Counted from the first letter of the stretch, positions 25,367 through 34,334 are shown. The stretch: DNA of 64,000 bases from Candidatus Dietzia intestinipullorum (GCA_019119635.1 DWWP01000004.1:1-64000); one strand, 5' to 3'. Notes: generated from the sequence alone by a model not told the origin. Translations and numbers: made by a program.

Positions 25367-26893
25367 ATGAGCAACCATCCCGCTGATCGTGGCGTCCGCG
25401 ACGTCGCATCGAAGGCCCCCACCACCACCGACGGCGGCGTGCCCGTCCCGCATGACGAGTACAGCGCCCAGATCGGGCGGCAGGGCGCCCAGCCGATCCA
25501 CGACTTCTACCTGATCGAGAAGCTGGCCCACTTCAACCGCGAGAACGTCCCGGAGCGCATCCCGCACGCCAAGGGCTCCGGCGCCTTCGGTGATTTCGAG
25601 ACCACCGAGGACATCTCCGACATCACCGAAGCCGGCCTGTTCCAGAAGGGCGTCAAGACCCCGATGCTCGCCCGCTTCTCCACCGTCGCCGGCGAGAAGG
25701 GCAGCCCGGACACCTGGCGTGACCCGCGCGGATTCGCCCTGAAGTTCTACACCGACGAGGGCAACTACGACATGGTCGGCAACAACACGCCGATCTTCTT
25801 CATCCGCGACGCCATCAAGTTCCCGGACTTCATCCACTCGCAGCGCCGCAAGAACGGCTCCGGCCTGCGTAACCACGCCATGCAGTGGGACTTCTGGACC
25901 CTGAGCCCCGAGACCACGCACCAGGTCACCTGGCTCATGGGCGACCGCGGCATCCCGCGTACGTGGCGTCACATGGACGGCTTCGGCTCGCACACGTACC
26001 AGATGATCAACGCCGAGGGTAAGCGTCACTGGGTCAAGTTCCACTTCAAGACCAACCAGGGCATCGAGTTCTTCACCCAGGACGAGGCCGAGCGCAAGGA
26101 CGGCGAGAACGCCGACTTCCACCGCGAGGACCTCTGGGTGAACATCCGCGAGGGCAACTACCCGTCGTGGGACCTGTACCTGCAGGTGATGCCGGTGGAT
26201 GAGGCGGAGAACTACCGCTTCAACCCGTTCGATCTCACCAAGACCTGGTCGCAGAAGGACTACCCGCTGCGCAAGGTCGGCACGATGACCCTCAACCGCA
26301 ACCCGCAGAGCCACTTCGCGCAGATCGAGCAGGCCGCGTTCGCGCCGACCAACATCGTGCGCGGCATCGGCTTCTCGCCGGACAAGATGCTGCTCGGCCG
26401 CGTGTTCGCGTACCCGGACATCCATCGCTACCGCATCGGTGCCAACTACCAGCAGCTGCCCGTGAACGCGCCGCTGTCACCGGTCAACTCCTACTCCAAG
26501 GAGGGCCACATGCAGTACGAGTTCAACCACCCGGCGGTGGCCGAGTACCACCCCAACTCGATCGACGGCCCCACCGCCGACCCGTCCAAGGCGTACGACT
26601 TCGGCGCGTGGGACGCCGAGGGCTCGGAGGTCTTCCGCGGCGACGTCAAGCCGCACGCTGAGGACACCGACCAGGCGCAGGCCACGACCCTGTACCGCGA
26701 GGTCATGGACGACGCGGCCCGCGAGCGGCTGCAGGACAACGTCGCCGGCCATGTCAGCGCGATCGACCCGTCGGAGACCGAGCTGCTCGAGCGCGTGTAC
26801 GCCTACTGGACCGCGGTCGATCCGGATCTCGGCGCGGCCGTGAAGTCCAAGGTGGAGGCGTCCGAGCGCGGAAACCACCGCCTGCAGGACTGA
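25367..26893 (+). CDS. katA: Monofunctional haem catalase
   Basis: A 508-residue clade-3-size catalase that decomposes H2O2 to water and oxygen. It has the distal His motif PERIPHAKGSGAFGDFE (about residues 58-74), the distal Asn in NNTPIFFIRD (about residues 134-143), the NADPH-region RFSTVAGEKGSPDTWRDPRG, and the proximal haem Tyr in RVFAYPDIHRYRIGANYQQL (about residues 345-364). The start at ATG 25367 has AGAGGAG upstream; the frame extends further upstream without homology, overlapping furA. Control by FurA is inferred from position. Confidence 0.97.
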   Translation: MSNHPADRGVRDVASKAPTTTDGGVPVPHDEYSAQIGRQGAQPIHDFYLIEKLAHFNRENVPERIPHAKGSGAFGDFETTEDISDITEAGLFQKGVKTPMLARFSTVAGEKGSPDTWRDPRGFALKFYTDEGNYDMVGNNTPIFFIRDAIKFPDFIHSQRRKNGSGLRNHAMQWDFWTLSPETTHQVTWLMGDRGIPRTWRHMDGFGSHTYQMINAEGKRHWVKFHFKTNQGIEFFTQDEAERKDGENADFHREDLWVNIREGNYPSWDLYLQVMPVDEAENYRFNPFDLTKTWSQKDYPLRKVGTMTLNRNPQSHFAQIEQAAFAPTNIVRGIGFSPDKMLLGRVFAYPDIHRYRIGANYQQLPVNAPLSPVNSYSKEGHMQYEFNHPAVAEYHPNSIDGPTADPSKAYDFGAWDAEGSEVFRGDVKPHAEDTDQAQATTLYREVMDDAARERLQDNVAGHVSAIDPSETELLERVYAYWTAVDPDLGAAVKSKVEASERGNHRLQD

Positions 26894-26900
26894 ATCCCCG

Positions 26901-26943
26901 GCCGGCGGGCGGGACTGACTCCGGTTCTGTCCCACCCGCCGGC
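26901..26943 (+). terminator. Hairpin terminator after katA
   Basis: GCCGGCGGGCGGGAC (26901-26915) pairs with GTCCCACCCGCCGGC (26929-26943), 15 bp with one mismatch and a 13-nt loop, 8 nt after the katA stop. It lacks a U-run, as is common in high-GC actinobacteria. Confidence 0.75.
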
Positions 26944-27026
26944 GCCCCGGCCCCCTCGCAGGGGCCGATACACCGGTAGAGTCAATAGATAAGCACCCGA
27001 GTCCTCGGGTCAGGAAGGAGGCCATG

Positions 27027-27512
27027 ATGGCCACGGATTCAAAGAACGGTCCCATCACCTCGTTCGTCCCGGCAGAGCACCAGGAGGCGGTGGCGGGCGC
27101 CCTCCAGCAGTCGCTCGTCGACCTCATCGACCTGTCGCTGGTCGCCAAGCAGCTGCACTGGTCGGTCGTCGGCCCGCGGTTCCAGAGCGTGCACCTCGCG
27201 CTCGACGAGCTGGTCGCTGACGCCCGCGGGTTCACCGACGAGGTGGCCGAGCGCGCCACCGCCGTCGGCGTGAGCCCCGACGGCCGTTCCAAGACGGTCG
27301 CCTCGGACTCGGGACTCGACGAGGCCTCCGCGGAGTTCACCTCCGACGACAAGGTCGTGCGCGTCGCGACCGAGGCCCTCGCCGCCACCGTCACCCGCCT
27401 GCGCGCCAACATCGGCAACGTCGGCGGCGACCCGGTGACGGAGGACCTGCTCATCGGCATCAGCGCCCGCCTCGAGCAGCTCCACTGGATGTGGGAGGCC
27501 AAGGCGGTCTGA
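27027..27512 (+). CDS. dps: Dps-family ferritin-like DNA-protection protein
   Basis: A 161-residue ferritin-like protein that stores iron as ferric oxide using H2O2 and protects DNA. It has the ferroxidase-site pattern AKQLHWSVVGPRFQSVHLAL (about residues 40-59), with the His and downstream Asp and Glu of DEVAERA from a neighbouring subunit forming the di-iron site. ATG 27027 is preferred over ATG 27024 because AGGAGG (27016-27021) is 5 nt upstream. It follows katA by 134 nt and probably belongs to the same oxidative-stress response. The C-terminal tail is short, without a Lys-rich DNA-binding extension. Confidence 0.93.
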   Translation: MATDSKNGPITSFVPAEHQEAVAGALQQSLVDLIDLSLVAKQLHWSVVGPRFQSVHLALDELVADARGFTDEVAERATAVGVSPDGRSKTVASDSGLDEASAEFTSDDKVVRVATEALAATVTRLRANIGNVGGDPVTEDLLIGISARLEQLHWMWEAKAV

Positions 27513-27544
27513 TGACGACGCCCGCGGCCTGACGCCGCGCCGAC

Positions 27545-27579
27545 CGGGCCCGATCTCGCCACCCGCGAGGTCGGGCCCG
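27545..27579 (+). terminator. Hairpin terminator after dps
   Basis: CGGGCCCGATCTCG (27545-27558) pairs with CGAGGTCGGGCCCG (27566-27579), 14 bp with one G-U pair and a 7-nt loop, 32 nt after the dps stop. Confidence 0.75.
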
Positions 27580-27747
27580 AGTCGTGTCCGGCCCCGGGCC
27601 GCTGCGTCAGGCCCGGGGGCCCGTCAGGCCGGCAGCCCGGCCCCGGGGTGCGCTGCCGGAATGGACCACAGACGCAGCGTAGGTCGGCGCGCTACGGGCA
27701 AAGGGGCAGCGCAAGTCGGGGCCGCGGGCCGCGTAGTCTCGACAATC

Positions 27748-28416
27748 GTGAACCACGACGAGGCCTCCGTCTGGCGTGGAGCCGTGGTCGTGGCGGTGTC
27801 GGTACTCACAGCCACCGCGGCCCACGCCCGCGCCGGAGGCGGCACGCCCGGCCCCGGCGGCCTCGTGGTGCTCGCCCTTCTCCTCGCGCCGGTCGCGCTG
27901 ATCGTCCGCCACTGGGCCGGGATCGCCGGCCTCCTGGTCGCCGGCGCGGCCGGACAGCTCGTCGGACACGTCGGACTCGGAGTGGTCGCCGGCTCCGGCC
28001 ACTCCGCCCACGCCGGGCACGCAGTGGCCGATCAGGCGGCCCCGGCCGGCCATCATCACACCGACCCGGACACGCTCGGCGCGGCCGTGGATGCCGCCGG
28101 CGGGTGGTCCTCGCTCACCGAACCCCTCGCGCACCTCGCGCACATGGGACCCGCGATGGCGTCCGCGCACGCCGTCGCCGTGATCGCCACCGCGGCGCTG
28201 GTCACCGCAGTGACCGCGGGCCTGCGGCGGATCGCACACCGCTTTGTGGTGCTGCTCCGGGCCGTCCTCCTGCCTGACACCGGACCCGAGGCCGCCCGCC
28301 CGGCCGAGGCAGACCGTGCCCCCGCCGCCGCGCCGCTCCTGCTCACCCGGCCCCCGCGCGGGCCGCCCCGCGGATCGGACGTATTCTCCCGGCTGCCCGC
28401 GCCCGCGCTGCTGTAG
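27748..28416 (+). CDS. His-rich membrane protein, possibly copper-related
   Basis: A 222-residue protein with about four membrane helices (approximate residues 10-25, 40-60, 65-85 and 140-165). A His-rich loop between helices 3 and 4 reads GSGHSAHAGHAV and PAGHHHTD, and further His residues flank helix 4. The C-terminal 45 residues are Pro/Arg-rich and cytosolic. The start at GTG 27748 is chosen because upstream codons are Arg-rich and unlike the family; no clear ribosome-binding site is seen. It precedes a PepSY membrane protein that also has a His-rich linker, so a copper-handling pair is a reasonable inference. No named domain was recognised. Confidence 0.6.
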   Translation: MNHDEASVWRGAVVVAVSVLTATAAHARAGGGTPGPGGLVVLALLLAPVALIVRHWAGIAGLLVAGAAGQLVGHVGLGVVAGSGHSAHAGHAVADQAAPAGHHHTDPDTLGAAVDAAGGWSSLTEPLAHLAHMGPAMASAHAVAVIATAALVTAVTAGLRRIAHRFVVLLRAVLLPDTGPEAARPAEADRAPAAAPLLLTRPPRGPPRGSDVFSRLPAPALL

Positions 28417-28467
28417 CGCCGCGCCCCGCGGCCGGGTCTCCCATGCCGGCCCGCCGGCCCCACGCTG

Positions 28468-28539
28468 CACCCGCGCATCCGCGCCTGCGCCCGCACCGCG
28501 CACCCGCGCACCGCGCACCCGCGCATCCGCGCCTGCGCC
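28468..28539. repeat. 24-bp direct repeats upstream of the PepSY gene
   Basis: A 24-nt unit, CACCCGCGCATC followed by CGCGCCTGCGCC, occurs exactly at 28468-28491 and 28516-28539, with related CACCCGCGCACCGCG sequence between, so the spacing is 48 nt. It lies in the 198-nt gap between the His-rich membrane gene and the PepSY gene. Confidence 0.8.
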
Positions 28540-28614
28540 GGGGCCCCGGACCGTGCCCGTTCACCCGTGCGGCCCCGCCCGACTGTGGCGCCCGGCCGCG
28601 GATCAGGAGTACCC

Positions 28615-30144
28615 GTGTCCACTTCACTCGCAGATCCGGCCCAGCGCCGTGACCCGCATCCATCCGACCCCGAACACCGGCCCCGACGCGCCTCGGCCGC
28701 CGGACCGCTGACCCGACTGCTGCTGCGGATGCATTTCTTCGCCGGCATCCTGGTCGGCCCGTTCCTGCTGATCGCCGCGCTGTCCGGGGCGGCGTACGCG
28801 ATCGCGCCCACCGCCGAACAGTTGGTCTACCGCGACATGCTCAGCGCGTCATCGCCCGCGCAACTGGTGCCCCTCGCGGACCAGGTCGACACCGCCCGCG
28901 ACGTGCACCCCGACCTGCAACTGTCGGGGGTCGTCCCCGGCACGGGCGGCGACACCACGCGGGTGCTGTTCGCCGATCCGGCGCTGCCCTCGTCGTCGTA
29001 CTCCCGGGTCGTCTTCACCGACCCCGCCAGCGGTGAGGTCCGTGGGGACTCGGTCCAGTACGGCAGCGGACAGGCGCTGCCGCTGCGCACGTGGCTCTCC
29101 GAACTGCACCGTAGCCTGCACCTGGGCGATCCCGGCCGCGTGTACTCGGAGTTGGCGGCGAGCTGGCTCGCCCCGATCGCGCTCGGCGGGCTGGTGATGT
29201 GGTGGATGCGACGACGACGAGCCCGCGCACCGATGCTCCGGGCCGGAGCCCGTCTCGAGGGACGCCCGAAGGCCCGGAGCAAGCATGCGGTGGCCGGGAC
29301 ATGGATCGTGGTGGGGCTGTTCTTCTTCTCCGCGACGGGGCTGACCTGGTCGCAGTTCGCGGGAGGGAACATCGGCGAGCTGCGGACGGCCCTGGGCTGG
29401 ACGACCCCCGCACTGGACGCCGGCGCCCCCGCTGCCTAGCAGGCTCCGGGCCACGAGGCACACGAGGGCCACGAGGCACACGAGGGCCACGAGGGCCACG
29501 AGGGCCACGGCCAGCAAGGCCCAGCCCACGAGGGCCACGGCCCTGCACCCTCCCCGGCCGACACCGACACCGACACCGACACCGCGGCCGCCATCGACAT
29601 CGGAACCGCGGCCGCGAGCGCGCGGGACGCCGGTCTGCAGGACCCGATGGAGCTGACCCCGCCCGCCGGGGAGGGCGCGCCGTGGCTGGTGTCGGAGACG
29701 CGCCGGTCGTGGACGCCGGGCCCCGATTCGGTGAGCATCGACGCCGCCTCGGGCGAGCCGGTGGAGCAGATCCGCTTTGCCGACTACCCGCTGGCCGCCA
29801 AGCTCACCGACTGGGGGATCCGGGCGCACATGGGATTCCTGTTCGGCGCCGCCAACCAGCTGCTGTTGGCGGCGGTGGCGCTCACGCTGGTCGGGGTGAT
29901 CGTGCGCGGCTACGCCCTGTGGTGGTCCCGCAGGCCGGGGCCGGGGCGTCCGCCGACCCGGGGCGCGCTGCTCGAGCTGGTGCGCCGCCGGCCGGTGCTC
30001 ACGATCGGCGGGCTGCTGGTGGTAGCGGTGATCGGCTGGGCCGTGCCGCTGCTGGGCGCGAGCCTGGTGGCGTTCCTCGTGATCGACGCCGTCCTCGGGC
30101 GGTGGGGTCAGAGGCCGAGCACGGCGCGGGCGATGAAGAAGTAG
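28615..30144 (+). pseudogene. PepSY-associated transmembrane protein interrupted by an in-frame amber codon
   Basis: PepSY-TM proteins are membrane proteins with PepSY domains, often linked to copper or iron handling. The gene starts at GTG 28615 with AGGAG 6 nt upstream. The first part (274 residues) has helix 1 (FFAGILVGPFLLIAALSGAA), a PepSY domain, helix 2 with the WMRRRRAR turn, and helix 3. A single TAG at 29437-29439 ends it. The same frame stays open through a His/Glu repeat (29452-29510), a DT repeat, a second PepSY-like part (EPVEQIRFADYPLAAKLTDW) and two more helices to 30144. Reading TAG as the probable ancestral CAG (Gln) gives one continuous protein of about 509 residues. The 3' end overlaps mgtE by 37 nt (convergent). 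Confidence 0.8.
29452..29510. repeat. His-Glu coding repeat (CACGAGGGC units)
   Basis: About seven imperfect 9-nt and 12-nt units of CACGAG(G)(G)C encode H-E-G-H-E / H-E-A-H-E runs in the PepSY gene. A second short repeat at about 29566-29583 (GACACC units) encodes Asp-Thr pairs. Both lie just after the amber codon. Confidence 0.8.
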
Positions 30145-31526
30145 ACGACCAGTCCGGTGGCGTCGACGAATGTCGAGATGAACGGGTTGGAAAACACGGC
30201 CGGGTCGGCGCGCACGGTCTTGGCCAGCAGCGGCATGATGCCGCCGACGGACGCCGCGATCGTGCACAGTGACAGCAGAGTCAGGCCGATCACGAGGCCG
30301 AAGTCCGTCCCGTATACCAGCCCCGCCACCACGAACGCGGTGAGACCGAGGATCAGGCCGAGCGTGAACCCGGTGCGCGCCTCCTGCCACAGCACCCGCA
30401 CGACGTCCCGGGGGCGGACGTCACCGAGCGCGATCGCGCGGGTGACCGTCGTGGCGGCCTGGTTACCGGTGTTCCCGCCGGTTCCGATGATCAGCGGCAC
30501 GAACAGGGAGAGCGCCACCACCTGCTCGAGGGTCGACTCGAACACCTCCAGCACCTGCACCGTGAGCGTGGCGCCCACGGCCAGCACGAGCAGCCACAGC
30601 ACGCGCGAGCGGACGAGCGAGCGCATGGGGGTGGAGAGGTACGGACGGCGCAGGGGCTCGGCACCACCCTGGCGGGCGGCGTCCTCGGACTCGGCGTCCT
30701 CGAGGATCCGCAGGGCGTCGTCGAAGGTGAGGATGCCGACGAGGCGGCCCTCCTGGTCGACCACGGGGAGCACGATGAGGCGTTCGTCGGCTGTCCGGCG
30801 GGCGGCCTTCTCCGCGGAGTCGCGGGCCCGGGCAGACACGGCGTCGTTCATCAGCTCGTGGATCGGCGTGTCGGGGTCGGCCTTCATCACGGCCCGCAGG
30901 CCGACGACCCCCACGAGCCGGCGCTGCCCGTCCGTCACGGGCAGCGCGTAGATGGTCTCGACCTCGTCGATCCGGTGCCGGACCCGCTCGAGGGTCTGGC
31001 CGGCGGTCGTGTCGGGATGGGTGGAGACGAACTCGGGCGTCATCCGGCGGCCCACCGAGCCGACCGGGTAGCCGAGGACCGCCGAGGTGAGCGCGTGCTC
31101 GTCCTTGGACAGGCCCCGCATGAGGCGCGTGGCCACCTCGGCGGGGAGCTCGTCGACGAGCCCCGCGCGGTCGTCGGGGTCGAGTTCGGCGAAGATCTGG
31201 CTGACCCGGTCGGCCTTGAGGTCGCGGATCAGCTCCGACTGCAGTGGCGGGTCGAGGGACTGGAACGCGGCGTGCGCGTTGTCCTTGGACAGCAGCCGGA
31301 ACAGGACCGCGCGGTCCTTGGCGCTGCTGCGCTCCAGGACCTCCACCACGGTCCACGGCGGCAACGCGGCCACGAGCTCGGCGGCCGAGCGCAGGTCGCC
31401 GTCGTCGATGAGCGAGTCGATACGCCGGGCGGCCTCCGCCGGGCCGGACGGGGCGACGGCCTGCACATCGGTGTCGAGATCGTCGACTCCGGCACCGTCG
31501 GCGGCACCGCGGTCTGGTTCTGTCAC
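30108..31526 (-). CDS. mgtE: Magnesium transporter MgtE
   Basis: A 472-residue Mg2+ channel. The N-terminal superhelical MgtE_N domain covers residues 30-150 (e.g. SELIRDLKADRVSQIFAELD). Two CBS domains follow (about residues 160-285). Five transmembrane helices then include the conserved PLIIGTGGNTGNQAATTVTRA pore motif (20-residue core PLIIGTGGNTGNQAATTVTR), and the last helices carry GGIMPLLAKTVRADPAVFSNPF. Cytosolic Mg2+ closes the channel through the N and CBS domains in characterised MgtE. It starts at ATG 31526, 1 nt after the mrpG stop region on the other side of a short gap, and it shares the same strand as mrp but ends convergent with the PepSY gene. Confidence 0.96.
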   Translation of the reverse strand: MTEPDRGAADGAGVDDLDTDVQAVAPSGPAEAARRIDSLIDDGDLRSAAELVAALPPWTVVEVLERSSAKDRAVLFRLLSKDNAHAAFQSLDPPLQSELIRDLKADRVSQIFAELDPDDRAGLVDELPAEVATRLMRGLSKDEHALTSAVLGYPVGSVGRRMTPEFVSTHPDTTAGQTLERVRHRIDEVETIYALPVTDGQRRLVGVVGLRAVMKADPDTPIHELMNDAVSARARDSAEKAARRTADERLIVLPVVDQEGRLVGILTFDDALRILEDAESEDAARQGGAEPLRRPYLSTPMRSLVRSRVLWLLVLAVGATLTVQVLEVFESTLEQVVALSLFVPLIIGTGGNTGNQAATTVTRAIALGDVRPRDVVRVLWQEARTGFTLGLILGLTAFVVAGLVYGTDFGLVIGLTLLSLCTIAASVGGIMPLLAKTVRADPAVFSNPFISTFVDATGLVVYFFIARAVLGL

Positions 31527-31527
31527 A

Positions 31528-31875
31528 TCAACCCTCCTCTGCGAGGTCGTCGTACCCGGTCCGGGGATCGAGCGGGGCCCCGGAGCGGTACGTGGCGCGA
31601 GCCAGCGTAATCGAGGCGACGGAGATCACCACCACGGTGGCGGCGAACGCCACGACGGCCATGATGAGGGAGAACCACCGGAAGCCCGAGGTCAGATCGT
31701 TGATGTAGGCGCTGACGATGAACAGCATCATCCCGAGCCCGGTGGCCACCGAGAGCATGTTGATCCGCGTGAGCGCGTCGCCGGCCCGGGACATGGACAC
31801 CGCGGCCACGAGGAAGCAGAGGCCGCCGAGCAGCGCGGGGACGCCGATGAGCAGGTCGGTCACGAGAGTGGGCAT
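31528..31875 (-). CDS. mrpG: Na+/H+ antiporter subunit G
   Basis: A 115-residue MrpG/MnhG with three membrane helices (about residues 6-27, 38-58 and 66-90). It shows the typical PALLGGLCFLVAAVSMSRAGDALTRIN (20-residue core PALLGGLCFLVAAVSMSRAG) N-terminal pattern. It is the last gene of the mrp operon, starting at ATG 31875, 5 nt after the mrpF stop, with GGAGGTGA upstream. MrpG is a small subunit needed for complex assembly. Confidence 0.92.
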   Translation of the reverse strand: MPTLVTDLLIGVPALLGGLCFLVAAVSMSRAGDALTRINMLSVATGLGMMLFIVSAYINDLTSGFRWFSLIMAVVAFAATVVVISVASITLARATYRSGAPLDPRTGYDDLAEEG

Positions 31876-31880
31876 GCCGG

Positions 31881-32153
31881 TCACCTCCGTCCCCGGGTGA
31901 GGATCCGCGCCAGCGCGACGGTGGACAGGATGCCGAGCAGGGAACCCAGCATCACCACCTCGAGCGCGACGGCGGAGGCACCGCGGATCACGAACATCAC
32001 GAACAGGGCGATGGCGCAGAAGTAGACGAGGTCGGCCATGACGGCGCGGGTCGCGTCGTCGGGCCCCCGCATCGCGCGCAGGGCCGCGACGATCATGCTG
32101 GCGGCCACGATCACGGTCGACACCGCCAACAGGACGGTGAGCAGGGGGCTCAT
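31881..32153 (-). CDS. mrpF: Na+/H+ antiporter subunit F
   Basis: A 90-residue MrpF/MnhF with three membrane helices and the conserved RGPDDATRAVMADLVYF loop (about residues 29-45). Its ATG overlaps the mrpE stop by 4 nt (ATGA). MrpF is one of the small subunits of the Mrp complex. Confidence 0.93.
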   Translation of the reverse strand: MSPLLTVLLAVSTVIVAASMIVAALRAMRGPDDATRAVMADLVYFCAIALFVMFVIRGASAVALEVVMLGSLLGILSTVALARILTRGRR

Positions 32154-32482
32154 GACGGATCACCTCGCAGTACCGACAGCACCCGGTCCTCGGTCTCGCG
32201 GAGCATGTCGATCATCTCCTCGCGCGGGCCGCCGAGCACCACGTGCACCCACAGGTCGGTCTCGCCGATCACCGTGACCAGCGTCCCGGGGGTCACGGTG
32301 ATGGCCCAGGACAGCGCGGTCACCTCGACGTTCGTGCGGCACCGCATGGGGTAGCGGACCAGGACGGGCGAGCCGACGGGCCCCGGGGTGAGCGCGGTGC
32401 GGGCCAGGTCCCACGAGGACACGAGCACGTTCCACAGCAGCCAGAGCAGGACGAGCGGGGCGCGCAGGACACGTCTGATCAC
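32150..32482 (-). CDS. mrpE: Na+/H+ antiporter subunit E
   Basis: A 110-residue MrpE/MnhE with an N-terminal helix (LVLLWLLWNVLVSSW) and the conserved RYPMRCRTNVEVTALSWAITVTPGT segment (20-residue core RYPMRCRTNVEVTALSWAIT), then a cytosolic tail. The start is GTG 32482, a 4-nt GTGA overlap with mrpD. Confidence 0.92.
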   Translation of the reverse strand: MIRRVLRAPLVLLWLLWNVLVSSWDLARTALTPGPVGSPVLVRYPMRCRTNVEVTALSWAITVTPGTLVTVIGETDLWVHVVLGGPREEMIDMLRETEDRVLSVLRGDPS

Positions 32483-34005
32483 GGGGTGCCCCCGATCGTC
32501 GTGGCGGTGAGGGCGTCCTCGCCGTCGAGCACGGTGTCCACGTAGCCGGTCGTGTCCACGAGCCCGCCGACCGCGCGGTCGACCTGGGGCGCGACGGCCC
32601 CGTAGCCGAGGAACAGCGCGACGGAGACGGCGACGAGCGCACCGCCGGGCACGAGGAGACGGGCCGGGACCCGGGCGGGGAGGTCGGGTTCCGTGGCGGT
32701 CCGGGTCTGCTCCATGTCCTCGCCCCACAGGGCCCCGCGCCAGAGCCGGAGCATGGCGACGAGGCCGATGACGGAGGCGAGGAGGACGACGACGAGGGTC
32801 ACGATCCCCCACGCCCCGCCGGGGGTGAGTGATGCGGCCACGACCTCGAGCTTGCCGATCAGCCCCGAGGTCGGGGGCAGGCCGACGAGTGCGGCGATCG
32901 CCACCACCGCGAGGACCGCCAGTGGGCGGTCGCGGTGCCACAGTCCGGAGAGCCGGTCGAGCCGGTCGGAACCGTAGGCGTGCTCGGCGGCACCGAAGAG
33001 CATGATGAGGGCGCCGATGGTGATCATGTGGTGGATCAGGTAGACGATCGACCCGCCGGGCTCCGAGGCCACGGCCAGCGCCGCGAGGATGACGCCGATG
33101 CCGGAGACCATCTGCCAGGCCAGGATCTCCCGGATCCCCAGGGGGGCGGCGGAGGCGATCGCGCCCCACAGGGTGGTGACGAGGGCGACCACCAGCAGGA
33201 CCCGGCCCCACGCGGGGTCGAGGTCGAAGGCGGTGGCCCAGATGCGGATGACCGCGTACAGCGCGACCTTGGTGTGCAGCGCGGAGAACAGGGCCATGAC
33301 GCCGGAGGAGGTGCCGGGGTACGAGCGGGGCAGCCAGCCGTGGACGGGCACCGCGCCGGCCTTGATGCACAGCGCCATCAGCACGATGCCGAGTGCGGCG
33401 GCGACGCGGCCGTCCTCGGTGGCCGCCCCGGCGAGGACGGCGAGGTTGACGCTGCCGGCCGTGGCGTAGACGAACCCGACGCCGGCCAGCAGCAGGGTGG
33501 ACGTGATGAGGTTGATCACCACGAAGAGCCGGCCGATCCCGAGCCGGCGCCACGTGCCCGTCATGGCGATGAGCGCGTAGGACGGCAGCAGCATGACCTC
33601 GACAAAGACGAAGAGGTTGAACAGGTCCCCGGTGAGCAGCGCCCCGTTGGCACCGGCGAGCAGGAGCAGTGCCAGTGGCGCGAAGTAGCGACTGCGCGCG
33701 AACTCGCCGGTGAGCAGGCAGAAGAGCAGCGCCAGGGCGGCCACGAGGCCTGTCGCGACCAGCATCAGCGCGGTGAACCCGTCGGAGACGAACGGGATCG
33801 CGACGCCCGGGATGAAGCCGCCCACGTGCGACACGGCGACGGGCGTCGTGTGGTGGAAGACGAGCAGCCCGAGCCCGGCGACGGCCGTGGCGGTGGGCAC
33901 GGCCAGCGCCAGCGCCCGGCCGACGGCGCGCCAGGGCAGGATCGCGGCGACGGCGGCGGCCATCACCGGGACCGCGGCCAACAGCGGCAGGAGCAGCGCG
34001 GTCAC
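32479..34005 (-). CDS. mrpD: Na+/H+ antiporter subunit D
   Basis: A 508-residue MrpD/MnhD, homologous to NuoM/NuoN, with about 14 membrane helices. It contains the Glu in helix 5 (LFNLFVFVEVMLLPSYAL) and the KAGAVPVHGWLP helix-7 Lys signature required for proton translocation. It starts at GTG 34005, overlapping the mrpC stop by 4 nt, with GAGGAGG upstream. It is one of the two large antiporter-like subunits. Confidence 0.95.
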   Translation of the reverse strand: MTALLLPLLAAVPVMAAAVAAILPWRAVGRALALAVPTATAVAGLGLLVFHHTTPVAVSHVGGFIPGVAIPFVSDGFTALMLVATGLVAALALLFCLLTGEFARSRYFAPLALLLLAGANGALLTGDLFNLFVFVEVMLLPSYALIAMTGTWRRLGIGRLFVVINLITSTLLLAGVGFVYATAGSVNLAVLAGAATEDGRVAAALGIVLMALCIKAGAVPVHGWLPRSYPGTSSGVMALFSALHTKVALYAVIRIWATAFDLDPAWGRVLLVVALVTTLWGAIASAAPLGIREILAWQMVSGIGVILAALAVASEPGGSIVYLIHHMITIGALIMLFGAAEHAYGSDRLDRLSGLWHRDRPLAVLAVVAIAALVGLPPTSGLIGKLEVVAASLTPGGAWGIVTLVVVLLASVIGLVAMLRLWRGALWGEDMEQTRTATEPDLPARVPARLLVPGGALVAVSVALFLGYGAVAPQVDRAVGGLVDTTGYVDTVLDGEDALTATTIGGTP

Positions 34006-34334
34006 CGGTCGGCCTCCTCTCCGGTCGCGGGGATCTCGTGGGTGTCGTCGTCGCGCCCGACCACGGCCAGCGAGAGCATGTAGACGGTCACCGCGAGCGT
34101 GATGACGATCGCGGTGAGCACGAAGGCCTGCGGCAGCGGGTCTGCCGAGACGCCCGGGTCGTTGATGTGGCCCAGGGGCTCGGCGCGCCACCCGGGCACA
34201 CCGCTGGCCAGCAACAGCAGGTTGACGGCGTGGCTGACCAGGGCGAGCCCGAACACGACGCGCACCATGCCCCGCTGGACGATGAGGTAGACGCCACCGC
34301 CGACGAGGACGCCGATCGTGAGCGCGAGGATCAT
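34002..34334 (-). CDS. mrpC: Na+/H+ antiporter subunit C
   Basis: A 110-residue MrpC/MnhC, related to NuoK, with three membrane helices and the FGLALVSHAVNLLLLASG (NuoK-like) stretch. It starts at ATG 34334, overlapping the mrpA stop by 4 nt (ATGA). Confidence 0.94.
   Translation of the reverse strand: MILALTIGVLVGGGVYLIVQRGMVRVVFGLALVSHAVNLLLLASGVPGWRAEPLGHINDPGVSADPLPQAFVLTAIVITLAVTVYMLSLAVVGRDDDTHEIPATGEEADR

Noticed and set aside
28443..28652. A small frame across the 24-bp repeats that encodes Ala-Pro-His-Arg repeats
   Set aside because: No ribosome-binding site or family; its sequence is explained by the repeated GC-rich DNA.
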